A DNA stretch of 64,000 bases. Source: CAWIXB01 sp963839955 (lineage in GTDB: Bacteria; Actinomycetota; Actinomycetes; JACCUZ01). The position numbers and the translations under genes were made by a program. Positions 51,971-60,718 of this stretch are shown piece by piece. The DNA lies in contig CAWIXB010000001.1 in the NCBI GenBank assembly GCA_963839955.1, positions 3,685,071 through 3,749,070 of the forward strand, read 5' to 3'. Position 1 is the stretch's first letter. Every line of letters starts with the position of its first letter. The notes below the pieces were generated by a model that had not been told where the DNA came from, ran no database searches, and worked only from the letters and a program-made list of their open reading frames with translations.

Positions 51971-52542
51971 CAGGCGGGGCCGATCGAAGCTGCCTGCCAG
52001 GTGTCGCCGGTCAGCTCGGCCTCGACCCGGAACGCGCCGGCGCTGGTCGGTACCCGTACGGACGCGGTGCCGTCGCGCACGTAGTCGATGGTCGGCAGGC
52101 CGCTGACCCGCCCGTCGGGGATGGTGCGCCGGTCGGCGGCGATGAGCGTGGCCGCCAGTTCGGCATTGGCGAGGTGGCGGATGTCCGCGGCCCAGGTGGG
52201 CGGGTTGTGGCGGCCGCTGAGCCAGGTCTCGACGAAGCGGCTGGCGAACGGGGCCGGGTCAGGGACGTCGGCCGTCGGCGCGCCCGAGGGCGATGCCGCG
52301 GCGAGTTCGCCGTGGTAGGCGGGCGGCGGGGTGTAAGCCGGATGTGGGCCGGCCGTCGGGGCGAGCGGGTCGGGGGCCGCGGCGTCGGCGGCTGCAGCGT
52401 CGGCCACCCGGTCGCGCGCCTGCACGATCCTGACCGTCGTCGTGACGAGGGAGGAAGCGAGCAGGAGCACCACCGCGGCCGTGAGCACCATGAAGAACCT
52501 GTGCCGTGAGGTGAACAGCCACCGAACGCGGGGAGAGGTCAT
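51970..52542 (-). CDS. VirB8/TcpC-like conjugal transfer protein
   Basis: A 190-residue protein: short cytoplasmic N-terminus, one membrane helix (FFMVLTAAVVLLLASSLVTT), a Pro/Ala-rich linker and a C-terminal domain of about 100 residues (PFASRFVETWLSGRHNPPTW, ADIRHLANAELAATLIAADR, GTASVRVPTSAGAFRVE). The topology and the position between VirB6-like and hydrolase genes fit the TcpC/VirB8 family of channel scaffolds. Homology is inferred from layout more than from strict motifs. ATG overlaps the preceding stop (ATGA). Confidence 0.7.
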   Translation of the reverse strand: MTSPRVRWLFTSRHRFFMVLTAAVVLLLASSLVTTTVRIVQARDRVADAAAADAAAPDPLAPTAGPHPAYTPPPAYHGELAAASPSGAPTADVPDPAPFASRFVETWLSGRHNPPTWAADIRHLANAELAATLIAADRRTIPDGRVSGLPTIDYVRDGTASVRVPTSAGAFRVEAELTGDTWQAASIGPA

Positions 52543-54404
52543 CGCACGCTGCCCACTCGGTCGTCGGGCCGCTGGTAGACGTGCTCGCCGTCCTCACCCA
52601 TGACCGGCTCCAACACGTAGAGGACCGGACGCTCGCGATGCATCGGCGACGCGTCCTCGTGTCGGTAGACGGCATCCGTGCGGCGGCCCGTGGCGACCCT
52701 GACCTGACGCGGTTCCTCCGGTGGGGCTTCGGCCTCGATCAGCACCGGGGACGCGGGCAGGGCGAGCCGCTCAGGTGCTTGGACTTCGGCGTGGGCGACC
52801 GTCCGATGCCGCGGCACGCCCCAAGGGGAACGCTGCGGGATGTCGACGTCTGGCTGCGGCGCCGGTGGTGGGGACGCCTTCGGGACGGAGTAGCGGGTCT
52901 CGTCGGCGGGCTCGTCGGCGGCTTCCTCGAGCGCCTCCTTGTTGGCGTGCTTGATGCTCTCGTAATCGAGGAGCTTCGAGAACGCCTTGCCAGCCACGGT
53001 GGGCCCGCTCCCGTACTTGCCGAGGGAGATCATCGACAGGATCGCGCGGTGTGGGGCAAGAGCAAACAGCGTGGCGACGGTGAGCAGGAGCAGCACCAGC
53101 ACCTGCAACCACCAAGCCATGTCCAGGCCTGGGTCGAGCACGGCCTGGACGACGAGGTTCCACAGGACCGCGAAGACGCCGAACCCGAGTCCCTTGCCGA
53201 TCGCGCGCGCCGCGCCGTTCAGCATCCCCTTCCCGATGTGCTCCAGACCGGGGATGACGGTGGCGACGGCTCCCACCGGAAAGGCGATCGCCAGGCACAC
53301 GAGCAGGCCGACCGCGACCATGACGACGATCGACGACACGATCCGCCACGTCTCGGCGGACCCGGCGGCGATGAGCTCAGCGAACGCGGTCCCGCCGCGG
53401 CCGTGCTTGCCCTGCAGCCACTCGTAGGCGCGCGGGTCCTCGTCCTTCACCTTCTCGGCGGTCTCCTCGAACAGAGTCGCCTTGTCCTCGTAGATGGATT
53501 CGCAGCGGTCGCTCTTGGGAGCGGCGTCGCAGACGGCGGCTTCCCGCCACGACATCGAGATGCCGCGGAACAGGTCGGGCCCGTGCTTGCGTGCGGTCGC
53601 GCTGTCCGCGTCGCCGAGCATGCGGTTGAGAATCGAGTCGTAGTGGACTGCCTCGTAGATACGGCTGGTGGAGGCGTCGGCGATGCTCTCCGTCCGGCTG
53701 ACGCCGGCGTCGGAGCTCGTCGCGGACACTTCGACGTTGACCTGCCGCATGAGCGACTGCGCTCCTTGCGCGATCCACAACGGCATGGACAGGACGAACA
53801 CGGCGACCACGATCACGACGAGCACCCACGCGAGCGTCCCCGACGCACCCGCGAGGTCGGCCTTGCCGCGGGCCGCGAAGATGATCATCGCAGCCGCGAT
53901 GAGCAGGCCGAACGGCATGTAGCGCCAGAAGATGCGCCCGCCGACGACCTCGTTGAGCCGGTCCGAGATCGAGTCGAACACGTTGAGCCACGACGGGGCG
54001 TACGCCTGCTCCTGCGTGGAGTGGCCCAGCCCGGAGAACGTGGTGGCCATGCCGACCCACAGGTTCTCCCACATGGTGTTCTGCTTGGCGCCGGCGATGT
54101 CGACCCAGTTGCCGGGGTTAGTGGCCGACCCCAGGTCGTAGGTGTTGCCGCGGGTGCCCGCGAAGCCGTACACATCGAACACGGAGTAGGGGGAGCCGGG
54201 CCGGAACGGGTCTGCGGTGGCGGGCGGAAGCGGGTCGGGCGCGTCGATGAACTTGCCCGACAGGCCTTCGTCGGGCTGCTGCGGTGTCGGGGCGTTCGGG
54301 CCGTCGCCGATCCCGGGGATGATGTCCACCGCCGGCGCCGCGGTGGCCGTCAGGGTGAGCACCCCGGCGGCAAGAACGAGCGTGAGGAAAAGGCGCCGGA
54401 TCAT
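52539..54404 (-). CDS. VirB6/TrbL-like channel protein (SCO6881 type)
   Basis: A 621-residue polytopic membrane protein. A Sec signal peptide (LFLTLVLAAGVLTLTATAAP) opens the chain, with WENLWVGMATTFSGLG and an extracellular loop after it. Eight or so membrane segments follow (YMPFGLLIAAAMIIFAARGK, TLAWVLVVIVVAVFVLSMPL, VVMVAVGLLVCLAIAFPVGA, LQVLVLLLLTVATLFALAPH). The C-terminal 150 residues are cytoplasmic, Pro/Glu-rich. It matches the VirB6-like protein next to the VirB4 ATPase in actinobacterial integrative elements. The large loop between helices 3 and 4 (about 220-340) has two cysteines. Confidence 0.8.
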   Translation of the reverse strand: MIRRLFLTLVLAAGVLTLTATAAPAVDIIPGIGDGPNAPTPQQPDEGLSGKFIDAPDPLPPATADPFRPGSPYSVFDVYGFAGTRGNTYDLGSATNPGNWVDIAGAKQNTMWENLWVGMATTFSGLGHSTQEQAYAPSWLNVFDSISDRLNEVVGGRIFWRYMPFGLLIAAAMIIFAARGKADLAGASGTLAWVLVVIVVAVFVLSMPLWIAQGAQSLMRQVNVEVSATSSDAGVSRTESIADASTSRIYEAVHYDSILNRMLGDADSATARKHGPDLFRGISMSWREAAVCDAAPKSDRCESIYEDKATLFEETAEKVKDEDPRAYEWLQGKHGRGGTAFAELIAAGSAETWRIVSSIVVMVAVGLLVCLAIAFPVGAVATVIPGLEHIGKGMLNGAARAIGKGLGFGVFAVLWNLVVQAVLDPGLDMAWWLQVLVLLLLTVATLFALAPHRAILSMISLGKYGSGPTVAGKAFSKLLDYESIKHANKEALEEAADEPADETRYSVPKASPPPAPQPDVDIPQRSPWGVPRHRTVAHAEVQAPERLALPASPVLIEAEAPPEEPRQVRVATGRRTDAVYRHEDASPMHRERPVLYVLEPVMGEDGEHVYQRPDDRVGSVR

Positions 54405-56995
54405 GCGACCACGGCGTCCAGGTTCCACTCACCCACCCCATCCGGGACCGGGTTGGTGTCGAGGGCGGCCTTCCGCTCCGGCAGGTGTTCGGCGTCGACC
54501 CGCCACCGTTCGACGTTGCCGTCCACGTCGCGCGTGATCCACTCGCCGTTGTCGAGCTCCTGAATCGTGCGCGCGTAACCCTTGTCCTGCACCTTCAGCA
54601 GCGGCAGCGCGCGCTCCGCGATCTCCCGGTTCCTGATGCGCCCGATGTGCGCGCCGGCCACGTAGTTGAGGGTGTCTCCCTTCATCACGTCCTCGGGGTT
54701 CTGCGACGCGATGTGGACGTACAGGTTCCACTTCGACGAGTCCGTCCCCAGACGGGACAGCAGTGAGCGCCCGGACGCCGTACGGAGTGGCTCCTTCATC
54801 TCGTCCAGGTAGAGCGACGCCCTCTCCCGTCTCGGCTTGCCGTACGCCAGGCGGGTCGTGAAGAAGGTCGACAGGTGGAACAGGGGTACGGCGGCAAGCT
54901 CGTCCTGCGTCCAGTCCTCACGCGGGGTCTCGTCGTCGGGCAGACGCAGGCCTTTCGACGTGATGACCGTCAAGGTCTTGCCGGTGACCGTGTGCACGTC
55001 GGTGGCGTCACCGCGAGCGGGGAACAGCAGGAACGTGCGCGGGGACTCGGCTGCCATGCGCAGTGAGCGCGCGATCCTGCGCGCGTGCTCGGAGCCCTCG
55101 TCGCTCGCAACGGCCTCGAGCGCCTCCACGAGGTCCCACGTCGTCCTGTCGACGGTCCACTTGACGCGTGCCCGCGCCTCGCGCAGGACCTCGCGCGTGT
55201 CCCGGTGCCGGTACAGGTCGGCCTCCATGCACATGCGCGCAACGTCGGTGGTGAGCGAGCCGCGCTCCTGCTCCGCGAGCGACATCGCGCGCAGCCAACG
55301 GAGGCGCTGCGCGTCCTGGTCGTCGTTCTTCTCCATGAATGCCTCGAGCACCGGATCCGCGATCAGGCCGGGCGGGTTCAGCGTTCCCGGCGCGGCGTCG
55401 AGCATGTCGATGTGCTCGGCGTACGGCGCGAAGTCGGGCAGCTCGCAGAGATTGGCGAGAGGACCGGCCGGGTCGTTGACGAGTGTGGTGATACCGCGGT
55501 CCACGTCCTCGCTGGCGAACTTGCCGATGGTGAACGACTTTCCGGCTCCGGGCTCCGCCACCTGCACCCAGAGGTTCGGGCGCCTCGGCGGCCGTTCCGT
55601 GGCGTAGTGCGAGTCGAAGCACACCGCTCGCCGGGACGCACCCGTCGTATACCCCTGGTACGGACCGTGTCCGTCACCGAGCCGGGAGGTGACGGTCGGC
55701 ATGGCTGCGGCCAGGTAGTGCATGTCCCACTGGTGCTGGTAGGCGTCGGTGACGAAGGGCTCCCCGAACACGAACCCGCGCATCCACGCCTCCTGCGCGA
55801 ACGGGTGCTCGAGGGCCATGCCGAGCTCGGTCCCGCCGTACAGGTCGGTCAGTGCCGCTACCCGGTCGTTCACTTCGAGTGGTGTCGCGCCGGTGACCCG
55901 CGCGCAGGCGATGCCGATGAACCGGGCGGCCTCGGTGGGGGACTGGCCGGAGGACACCTGGTCGTGCACGCGACCGGCGTGCTTGATGGCCCGGTCGGTG
56001 ACCGGCGGGATGTAGTCGGAGTGGTCGCGGTAGTCGCCGCGGATGCTCATGGCGCGGCGCAGGTCGTACTCGGTGCGGGCCTTGATGTCCTTGGGGTCGG
56101 CGATGCGACCGCCCAGCATCCACTCGACCGGGAACGCGTTGCCGTCACGGTCCTGAGCACGTTCGGCGTAGACCATCCACGGTTCGAGGCCGGACTCCGG
56201 GTAGAGCAGCCGCGGGCACAACCCGACCGTGACAACGGCCGCGTAGGTGGTGACCTTGCTGCCGCCGCGCCAGGCGTCCACCCGCAGCACCCGGTCGAGG
56301 GGGTCCTCCTGCGTCCAGGTGACGCCGTCGACGAACTCGCCCATGTAGCCCTCGGCCCAGCCGTCCTCGCCCACGTGCGGGCGGGTCGGTGCGGCGATGC
56401 CGGGGGCGATCGTGCGGTGCCGCAGCCAGCCCATCTCCGCCTCGGTCGCCCGCTCACCGTCGAAGGCGGGACCGGTGACGATCGCATGGATCCGCCGCTC
56501 CTCGGAGAGCAGCGCGGCGACCTCCTCGCAGCGGACAACACCGAGGACCTGGGCCCGCACGTCCACCTTGTGCGGGGTGGCGCCGAGCCGGAAGGCCCGG
56601 AACACGAGCTTGTCGTCCATGCCGGAGTTGCTGGTCCGCCGCTGCATGCGCTCGAGCTTCTTGTTCCACACGGCGACGCCGCCGAGGGGGTGCGGCGTAC
56701 GCCGGTCGAGCCGGGCCGCGTGCTCAGCGGCGCGGACAGCCTTGCCGACAGTCGCCTCGCGGAAGTCGAGGCCGGCGAGCTGGCCCCACCTGTGCGCGGC
56801 TCGGTCAAAGAGCAGCCCGCGCTCGTCGTCGGACTGGAAGGAGTGCATCTGCGGGCCCATCCGGTACACCGCCCATACGTCCCACGGTGTGATGAGCAGG
56901 TTCTGCACCATGGACCGGCCCGTCGCCATGTCCAGGGTCGGACCCGGGGTGGTGAGGGCGGGTCGCTTCGGGCGACGGCGGCGATGTACGGACAC
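54401..56995 (-). CDS. VirB4-like conjugation ATPase (SCO6880 family)
   Basis: An 864-residue motor ATPase. The N-terminal 470 residues resemble SCO6880-type proteins (ITPWDVWAVYRMGPQMHSFQ near the start, RLGATPHKVDVRAQVLGVVR). The ATPase domain has Walker A AEPGAGKSFTIGKF (about 497-510) and Walker B ASLYLDEMKEP (about 757-767), then IASQNPEDVMKGDTLNYVAG, a typical VirB4/TraC-like sensor region. It would energise pilus or channel assembly and DNA transfer. ATG at 56995 lies 3 bases after the preceding stop; its own stop overlaps the VirB6-like gene (ATGA). Confidence 0.85.
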   Translation of the reverse strand: MSVHRRRRPKRPALTTPGPTLDMATGRSMVQNLLITPWDVWAVYRMGPQMHSFQSDDERGLLFDRAAHRWGQLAGLDFREATVGKAVRAAEHAARLDRRTPHPLGGVAVWNKKLERMQRRTSNSGMDDKLVFRAFRLGATPHKVDVRAQVLGVVRCEEVAALLSEERRIHAIVTGPAFDGERATEAEMGWLRHRTIAPGIAAPTRPHVGEDGWAEGYMGEFVDGVTWTQEDPLDRVLRVDAWRGGSKVTTYAAVVTVGLCPRLLYPESGLEPWMVYAERAQDRDGNAFPVEWMLGGRIADPKDIKARTEYDLRRAMSIRGDYRDHSDYIPPVTDRAIKHAGRVHDQVSSGQSPTEAARFIGIACARVTGATPLEVNDRVAALTDLYGGTELGMALEHPFAQEAWMRGFVFGEPFVTDAYQHQWDMHYLAAAMPTVTSRLGDGHGPYQGYTTGASRRAVCFDSHYATERPPRRPNLWVQVAEPGAGKSFTIGKFASEDVDRGITTLVNDPAGPLANLCELPDFAPYAEHIDMLDAAPGTLNPPGLIADPVLEAFMEKNDDQDAQRLRWLRAMSLAEQERGSLTTDVARMCMEADLYRHRDTREVLREARARVKWTVDRTTWDLVEALEAVASDEGSEHARRIARSLRMAAESPRTFLLFPARGDATDVHTVTGKTLTVITSKGLRLPDDETPREDWTQDELAAVPLFHLSTFFTTRLAYGKPRRERASLYLDEMKEPLRTASGRSLLSRLGTDSSKWNLYVHIASQNPEDVMKGDTLNYVAGAHIGRIRNREIAERALPLLKVQDKGYARTIQELDNGEWITRDVDGNVERWRVDAEHLPERKAALDTNPVPDGVGEWNLDAVVA

Positions 56996-56998
56996 GGG

Positions 56999-57481
56999 TC
57001 AGCCCCTGGGGGTTGTGACGATGCGGACCGTGCGTGGCTTGTGCTGGCCCCGGTTGGTGTTGAGCTCCCACCACACGACGCGCAACCAGTAGCGGAGCGG
57101 GGTCTCGTAGCGGACGTACGGGCCGACGCGGCGGGTGGTGAGGATGGCGGCGACCGGGGCGAGGAGGAGCGCCAGGTACCAGGGCATCGGCATCACCAGC
57201 TGGGCGGGGGACAGGACCAGCAAGGCCAGGAGCACTGCGCCGATGGAGAAGGCAGCCCCGCTGGGGGTCTTGGACCTGTGCCATCCGGCCGCCCACGCCG
57301 CCCACGCGAGCAGGACGGATGTGGGTACGGCGAGCCAAAGGATCAGGCCGAACACGGGAGTCAGGAGGGTCGCCATGCCCCACATGACGAAACGGGCCTC
57401 GAACGGCCAGCGGAATCCGCCGTTGCCGACCCACACGCCCTGCAGGCGGCGAACATCGTCGTCTGGCTGGAGCCAGGGCAT
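56999..57481 (-). CDS. Membrane protein of transfer operon (VirB3/TcpE-like position)
   Basis: A 160-residue protein with a soluble N-terminus (PWLQPDDDVRRLQGVWVGNG), two pairs of hydrophobic segments (MWGMATLLTPVFGLILWLAV, AAFSIGAVLLALLVLSPAQL, PWYLALLLAPVAAILTT) and a basic C-terminal tail containing YETPLRYWLRVVWWELN. The place directly before the VirB4-like gene and the size fit VirB3/TcpE-type proteins; sequence alone does not prove it. ATG shares its A with the preceding stop (TGATG). Confidence 0.65.
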   Translation of the reverse strand: MPWLQPDDDVRRLQGVWVGNGGFRWPFEARFVMWGMATLLTPVFGLILWLAVPTSVLLAWAAWAAGWHRSKTPSGAAFSIGAVLLALLVLSPAQLVMPMPWYLALLLAPVAAILTTRRVGPYVRYETPLRYWLRVVWWELNTNRGQHKPRTVRIVTTPRG

Positions 57482-57711
57482 CAGCCAGCGAAGATGAACT
57501 CGACCAGGTTGTCGGCGTAGGCGGCGACCGAGGCCAGGACCAGGGCGATTCCCGCGATGAATGCCACCATCAGGGCTGTGGCGACGTGGGCGCCTCCAGC
57601 CTTGAGGTCGCCGCCCTTCTTGGAGAACGCGAGCCGCGCGGCCAGCCCGAGGAGCCCGAGCGCGACGATTGCGGTGAGCAGGGCCATCAATCCGTCGAGG
57701 TTGAAAGGCAT
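57481..57711 (-). CDS. Small two-helix membrane protein, first gene of transfer operon
   Basis: A 76-residue protein with two transmembrane helices (LMALLTAIVALGLLGLAARL and VATALMVAFIAGIALVLASV) separated by a lysine-rich loop. The size and topology recall VirB2/pilin-like subunits of type IV systems. The ATG at 57711 has GGAAGGGAAA upstream; a longer frame to 57747 lacks conservation. It opens the operon that runs through 50183. Confidence 0.65.
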   Translation of the reverse strand: MPFNLDGLMALLTAIVALGLLGLAARLAFSKKGGDLKAGGAHVATALMVAFIAGIALVLASVAAYADNLVEFIFAG

Positions 57712-57781
57712 GTCGCGTTTCCCTTCCAAGCGGCTAGGTGCTGCCATGGGAGGCGACGTGGAAGCGGGTCAGCGCCGGCGT

Positions 57782-57809
57782 CGCTCCGTCCGGCTTTGAA
57801 CACGGAGCG
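57782..57809. promoter_or_regulatory. Inverted repeat upstream of transfer operon
   Basis: The arms CGCTCCGT and ACGGAGCG flank a 12-base loop, about 70 bases upstream of the first transfer gene, and are followed by a further ACGGAGG. It could be an operator for the operon. There is nothing else to support this. The surrounding 57712-57960 has no gene that I can identify. Confidence 0.35.
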
Positions 57810-57962
57810 TACGAACGGAGGTAGTGAGCCGCAACACGCCGCGCGCTGCGTGCCACCCCATTTTTTGGTGTGCATGTGCCGGGGCCCGTCGGAACGGCCG
57901 CGGCCAGGGGCTCGCCGGGGCTCGCCGGTCAGCCGGCGTTGCGTGTGCTGCCGAACAAAGAA

Positions 57963-57998
57963 GACCGCCCCCTCCCTGCATTGCAGGAGTGGGGGCGG
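57963..57998 (-). terminator. Intrinsic terminator of the M20 peptidase gene
   Basis: CCGCCCCCACTCCTGCA and its complement TGCAGGGAGGGGGCGG form a stable stem on the minus-strand RNA, followed by TCTTCTTTGTT. It begins 13 bases after the peptidase stop. It is the one terminator in the window with a U-rich tail. Confidence 0.9.
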
Positions 57999-58010
57999 CG
58001 TTCTCGAGGG

Positions 58011-59372
58011 CTAGCCGCGGTCGGGCAGCAGCGGCTCCGACACACCGCTGACGCCGACCAGACCGAGAGTGGTCATGTACGACTGCTGTGGCCCCTGGTA
58101 GGCGTCCTCCGTTTCAGTCCAGCATTCTTCTGGGGAGTGGCTCCCCTCTGAGTCCCCGCCCCCTCGCAGCGTGAGCGAAGGGATGCCCAAGCTGATCGGA
58201 AGGTTCGAGTCCGTGCTGCTGGGCGCGCCCAGGACCGGCTGCAGACCGATGCTCTGAGCCGAAGCCCAGCCCGACTGGACGATCAGGGCATCATCCGGCT
58301 GGCTGCCTGCCGGGCGATCTCCGACCAACTTCTTCTCCACGGTGATCTCGTTACGCTTCCAGCGCTTGTTCTCCTGGTCGTCCGCACGGTCCACGATTCC
58401 CATGATGTTTCGTTCCAGTTCCAAGAGCTTGTCGGTGGCATTGGAACGCATGTCCAGTTGCATCGTGGCCTCTGCAGCAATGGAGTTGACCGAGGTTCCT
58501 CCCTCGATCACACCAACAGTGAACGTGGTCTTGGGCCCGGTCGGCGGTTTGACGTCTGCTATCCCGGCGACGGCTCGCCCGAGGGCGTGGATGGCACTCG
58601 GCGTACCGAAGGCGCCGAAGCTGTGGCCACCAGGCCCCTTGTAGGTGATCTCGTAGCGATGGCTACCCGTTGCCAGGTACGTCAGAGTGGCGGGGTCACC
58701 ACCTTCGATGGAGATGAAGCCATCGACCTCGGTGTGTTCGGAGAAGAAGTGCTTCACTCCGCGCAGGTCACCCAGGCCCTCTTCGCCAACGGTGCCACCG
58801 AAAATGATGTCGCCGACGGGCTGCACGCCGGAGTCCTTGAATGCCCGCACGATGGAGAGCAAGGACGCTAGCCCGCGTCCGTCGTCCCCGATTCCGGGAG
58901 CGCACAGCTTTCCATCCACCTCCCGGACCGTCACATCAGTTCCCTCGGGAAACACGGTGTCGAGATGGGCTGAAACGAACATGGTCGGCCCGTCCCCGGT
59001 CCCTTCGAGCGTTCCGTAGACGTTGCCCACTTCGTCTTCCTGAACGTCCGCCAACCCGAGCTCCGCCAAGCGACCCTTGTAGTACTCCCCGCGTTCGTCT
59101 TCCTTGAATGGGGGAGCCGGGATCTCGGTGATCGTGATCTGATCCTGAGTGGTGTTGTCCTGGTCGGCTTTGATGAACGCCGATCCTTGCTGCACCGGCG
59201 CGTGCTGACCCAGCGCTGCATAGGCCGCTTGCACCTGGGGCGACGGCTCATAGGGGTCATCCTCGGGCGCGAGTTGCGCTTGGCTCGCGGCACCTGAAGA
59301 AGTGGTGAGGCCGATTGCCAGGCAAGCGACAACCAGTCCAATGAATCTCCTCTTGGCTGTCATTCTTTCCAT
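58011..59372 (-). CDS. Secreted M20-family metallopeptidase
   Basis: A 453-residue exported di-zinc peptidase of the tripeptidase T-like M20 branch. It has a signal peptide (FIGLVVACLAIGLTTSSGAA), metal His in FVSAHLDTVFPEG, the bridging Asp in GIGDDGRGLAS, the catalytic Glu pair in GGTVGEEGLGDLRG, an IEGGD ligand and GPGGHSFGAFG of the dimerisation domain. Likely an aminopeptidase on extracellular peptides. ATG at 59372 preferred over 59363 because of GAAGGGAAA upstream. Base composition is a little lower in GC than the core genes, which fits acquired DNA. Confidence 0.9.
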   Translation of the reverse strand: MERMTAKRRFIGLVVACLAIGLTTSSGAASQAQLAPEDDPYEPSPQVQAAYAALGQHAPVQQGSAFIKADQDNTTQDQITITEIPAPPFKEDERGEYYKGRLAELGLADVQEDEVGNVYGTLEGTGDGPTMFVSAHLDTVFPEGTDVTVREVDGKLCAPGIGDDGRGLASLLSIVRAFKDSGVQPVGDIIFGGTVGEEGLGDLRGVKHFFSEHTEVDGFISIEGGDPATLTYLATGSHRYEITYKGPGGHSFGAFGTPSAIHALGRAVAGIADVKPPTGPKTTFTVGVIEGGTSVNSIAAEATMQLDMRSNATDKLLELERNIMGIVDRADDQENKRWKRNEITVEKKLVGDRPAGSQPDDALIVQSGWASAQSIGLQPVLGAPSSTDSNLPISLGIPSLTLRGGGDSEGSHSPEECWTETEDAYQGPQQSYMTTLGLVGVSGVSEPLLPDRG

Positions 59373-59750
59373 CGGAGCGTTTCCCTTCGATTCCGTTCAT
59401 GAGAACCCGTGTCAGTTCGCCGCCGGGTCCGGCGGTGATCTGGCAGGCGGGGCGACTCCGCGAAGGGGTGCGCTGCCGCAGGTCGACGCGCTCGCTCGTT
59501 CGCATGAACGGCGCATCGGCGCCCTCCTCGGCGCGAGAGCCGGCTGCTGGGTGAGGCCCGGCTCACGATGGCGGCGTGGGGTGGGAGGCAGCCTGGCTGT
59601 TTGTGCTGGTTTGCCCGACTATGCCGGAATCCGGGCCGCAGTGATAGGGCCGGACCACCGAGTGAGCATGGAGGGCTGCGGCGATCAGCAACCGAACAGC
59701 GCTGCCGCCAAGAACGTACGAGGCCGATACGCGTCACAACAGGCGCGCAA
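59373..59750. other. Intergenic stretch without recognised gene
   Basis: This part of a 453-base gap holds no frame with a signal sequence, motif or ribosome binding site that I can support. The end near 59373 must include the promoter of the M20 peptidase gene. Arg-rich open frames on both strands are composition artefacts. Confidence 0.5.
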
Positions 59751-59788
59751 GGAAGAGCCCCGCGGCAGATGCCGTCGGGACTCTTCCT
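59751..59788 (-). terminator. Terminator hairpin of the secreted-protein gene
   Basis: GGAAGAGCCCCGCGGCA pairs with TGCCGTCGGGACTCTTCC, with one wobble and one mismatch and a 3-base loop. It lies 38 bases beyond the stop of the secreted protein gene on the minus strand. There is no long U tract. Confidence 0.65.
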
Positions 59789-59825
59789 GCGCTTGAGCGG
59801 TTCGCCTGGTCAGAGGCTGATGGGG

Positions 59826-60437
59826 CTACTGCCTGAGCAGCCCCAGCAATCCGTTGAGAAGGTTCGCCAGGATCTGGTTGAGCCCGGCGATCCCGGTGCC
59901 GTCCAGGAGCCCGGCAACAGCACAGAGCAGGTTGCCGAGCAGGTTCCCTGCCCCGGCGACAGCTGTGATGTTCAGGACGACCCGGTTGAGGTCCACCACG
60001 AGACCGAGAATGTCGAGGTGCAGCGGCCCGAGGACGAGACGGAGGATGTCGCAGACCTCCTGCTGCTGCACGGCGGCTGAATCGGTTGCTTGCGCGCCAG
60101 CGGCAGCGGACGCGGGAATGCCGGACCTGGCAAAGTTCACCGGCATGCGAGTCCACCGGCGGACTTCGAGCTGACGCCCGCTGGGCTTGGTCAGTGTGCC
60201 GGTCATCCAGCCGGCGGCCTTGAGCGTGCCGTAGCGAATGACAAATCGCTTCGGATCGAACTTCCCGGCGAACGTTGCGCCGTTTGCGGCTGTGCCGGTC
60301 ACTCGGCTGATCTTCATCGTGCCGAAGTCCGACGCGATGGTCTGTGCTTGGGCTGTCGTCGTCCCGCTGGCACCGACGAGCGCCAGCATGGCGGTAGTCG
60401 TCAGGACAGCAATCAGCCGTGTTATGCGACTTGGCAT
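59826..60437 (-). CDS. Secreted protein of unknown function with conserved Leu/Asn-rich domain
   Basis: A 203-residue protein with a signal peptide (ITRLIAVLTTTAMLALVGAS, cleavage near residue 32). The middle part has DFGTMKISRVTGTAANGATF, and the C-terminal 90 residues are strikingly hydrophobic and regular: CDILRLVLGPLHLDILGLVV, DLNRVVLNITAVAGAGNLLG, NLLCAVAGLLDG, with two cysteines. This C-terminal pattern recurs in secreted actinobacterial proteins, without known role. ATG at 60437 fits the AAGAAGG site upstream. A hairpin follows. It sits next to the secreted M20 peptidase. Confidence 0.75.
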   Translation of the reverse strand: MPSRITRLIAVLTTTAMLALVGASGTTTAQAQTIASDFGTMKISRVTGTAANGATFAGKFDPKRFVIRYGTLKAAGWMTGTLTKPSGRQLEVRRWTRMPVNFARSGIPASAAAGAQATDSAAVQQQEVCDILRLVLGPLHLDILGLVVDLNRVVLNITAVAGAGNLLGNLLCAVAGLLDGTGIAGLNQILANLLNGLLGLLRQ

Positions 60438-60718
60438 CCGGTCCACCTTCTTTCAGAGTGCGGGATTCCTCCCCGCGCGGGGCAAGGCGAGCCGGGGGCT
60501 ACCCGGCGCCTCGCGGCGGAAGCCCTGTCCGAAAATCAGAACAGTAAAACTACGGACCGTTACCGATTGACGACGTCACGTGGTCGACCCGCGGGGAGCG
60601 TGGGTCCACCGTTTTCGCGGGGGTGGTCTTCGCCAGGGGGGTTGAACCGGCCGAGCCCGCTAACACACAGCGGGTCGGCCGGGACGCCCGATCCCGTGGT
60701 CACGGGCGCAGAGGGAGG

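Noticed and set aside
50183..60446. A prophage.
   Set aside because: No capsid, tail, terminase or lysis genes are present; the membrane proteins and ATPase fit a conjugation-type channel.
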